64,000 nucleotides of DNA. It comes from a bacterium. GTDB taxonomy: Bacteria > UBP18 > UBA7526. Each line of letters starts with the position of its first letter. Position 1 is the stretch's first letter. The notes beneath the pieces are model-generated. The model searched no databases. It saw nothing but the letters and a program-made list of their open reading frames with translations, and was not told where the DNA came from. Of the stretch, positions 63,402-64,000 are shown piece by piece. The stretch covers positions 80,283 to 144,282 of the forward strand of contig JAUWYL010000002.1 of the NCBI GenBank assembly GCA_030615855.1, in the 5' to 3' direction. The position numbers and the translations under genes were made by a program.

Positions 63402-64000
63402 CTAAGGTGCTTGATCCATCCATCTCCTGAAGATCCAGAAGAAATCCTCGGGATACCTTAAGATGGCGTTCTCTATTATTTTGGTCAACTTCTGGACATT
63501 GATTAAGAGGTCCTTCTTTTTATCTCCGGTCTTCTCCAGTTCTACCTCAGGCTCGATGACTATCTTATGTGTATTATCTCTCTGGCGGACGATGAACATG
63601 GGAACGATGGCCGCTCCGGTTCTCCTGGCTAATACAATAGGCCCAGGCATGGTAGCTGCTGGATGGCCAAAGAAATCGACCACTACTCCACCTTTAACTG
63701 GGATTCTATCGAACTGTAAGAATAGTATACTATTCTTTCTTAACCAATCGATACATCTATGGGTGCAGGCATGGGGAGGGAAGGCGGGGATGGTATAGGC
63801 ACCCATCCTTCTTCTCATATCTGCCAATAACCTGGCTACCCTATCACCTAAGATATCACGGGCAATATAACCAAAGGAATAACCTTCCCGGTTCATCTTA
63901 ATAGATATCATCATGAAGTTTCCGATGTGAGCAGAGAGGCCGATTATTCCTTTACCTTTTGCTAAGGCTCTATCCAGGTTCTCTTTCCCTTCTATTTTAA
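63402..64000 (-). CDS. LpxL/HtrB-type lysophospholipid/lipid A acyltransferase (5' end missing)
   Basis: At least 199 residues; the frame is open through the window edge. The downstream ATG at 63914 is therefore internal, because conserved residues (GIIGLSAHIGNF, the HxxxxD/N-like box) lie before it. FLQFDRIPVKGGVVVDFFGH and GPIVLARRTGAAIVPMFI are LpxL/HtrB motifs, and PEDFFWIFRRWM is close to the family end WxxRRF. It would transfer an acyl chain to lipid A or a related glycolipid in the inner membrane, in keeping with LptD at 13434. Confidence 0.85.
   Translation of the reverse strand, partial: KIEGKENLDRALAKGKGIIGLSAHIGNFMMISIKMNREGYSFGYIARDILGDRVARLLADMRRRMGAYTIPAFPPHACTHRCIDWLRKNSILFLQFDRIPVKGGVVVDFFGHPAATMPGPIVLARRTGAAIVPMFIVRQRDNTHKIVIEPEVELEKTGDKKKDLLINVQKLTKIIENAILRYPEDFFWIFRRWMDQAP

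Noticed and set aside
63402-63914. Complete 170-residue acyltransferase starting at 63914
   Set aside because: The frame continues upstream with conserved family residues (SAHIGNF), so the gene is cut by the window edge.

Overview
The window comes from a gene-dense bacterial chromosome. Almost everything is transcribed from the minus strand; the only convincing plus-strand gene starts at 45840. The cell envelope is diderm: there is an LptD-like protein, a LpxL/HtrB-type acyltransferase, a TolC-RND efflux set and outer-membrane barrels. A two-subunit iron-sulfur (class I) fumarase and a radical SAM enzyme point to an anaerobe or microaerophile. An uncultured candidate-phylum bacterium seems likely, but the phylum cannot be fixed from sequence alone. 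Gaps between genes are full of short-period 'word' repeats, and some of these also run in frame through coding regions.

Layout. 1-13275: a surface-polysaccharide locus read right to left from a promoter at 13402-13430. It encodes nucleotide-sugar enzymes (Ugd, a GMD-like dehydratase, RmlA/C/B/D, UDP-xylose synthase), a Trm112-like small protein, a Wzx-type flippase, three glycosyltransferases (one fused to a methyltransferase) and a truncated membrane protein. 13434-16583: LptD and a fusion of a DeoR-type DNA-binding domain to transaldolase. 16755-22958: FolC, TrpA, TrpB, an aconitase-superfamily large subunit and a NifV-type synthase. 23002-23093: an unassigned sequence with strongly nested stems. 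23102-28645: aminotransferase, Lon, ClpP (catalytic Asp replaced by Asn) and trigger factor.

28663-31100 is the most unusual part. It is a tRNA cluster in which four tRNA genes (Leu, Arg, His, Pro) are each broken by an insertion bounded by an 11-13 bp inverted repeat, and each of these insertions carries one intact tRNA of the same amino-acid identity. A methyltransferase gene and two uninterrupted tRNAs lie among them. 31104-38227: RdgB, RNase PH, fumarase, MurI, a GerMN protein, AMIN-amidase, tmRNA and SmpB. 38323-45612: tRNA-Leu(CAG), a two-component pair, UvrA, a small membrane protein, an AmrS-like radical SAM protein and a DGK1/SEC59-like protein. 45840-54451: a duplicated barrel protein and a TetR-controlled TolC/MFP/RND efflux operon.

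54765-64000: a lipid-centred region. A PaaX-family regulator sits among three copies of a 36-bp palindrome. Three divergent PlsY-like acyltransferases are followed by two DegV/FakB proteins and a long FakA. FakA with FakB makes acyl-phosphate, the acyl donor of PlsY, so these genes plausibly work together in incorporating fatty acids into phospholipid. A partial LpxL-like gene ends the window. A fourth, diverged palindrome lies at 16713-16748, and all four sit within about 30 bp after a stop codon.
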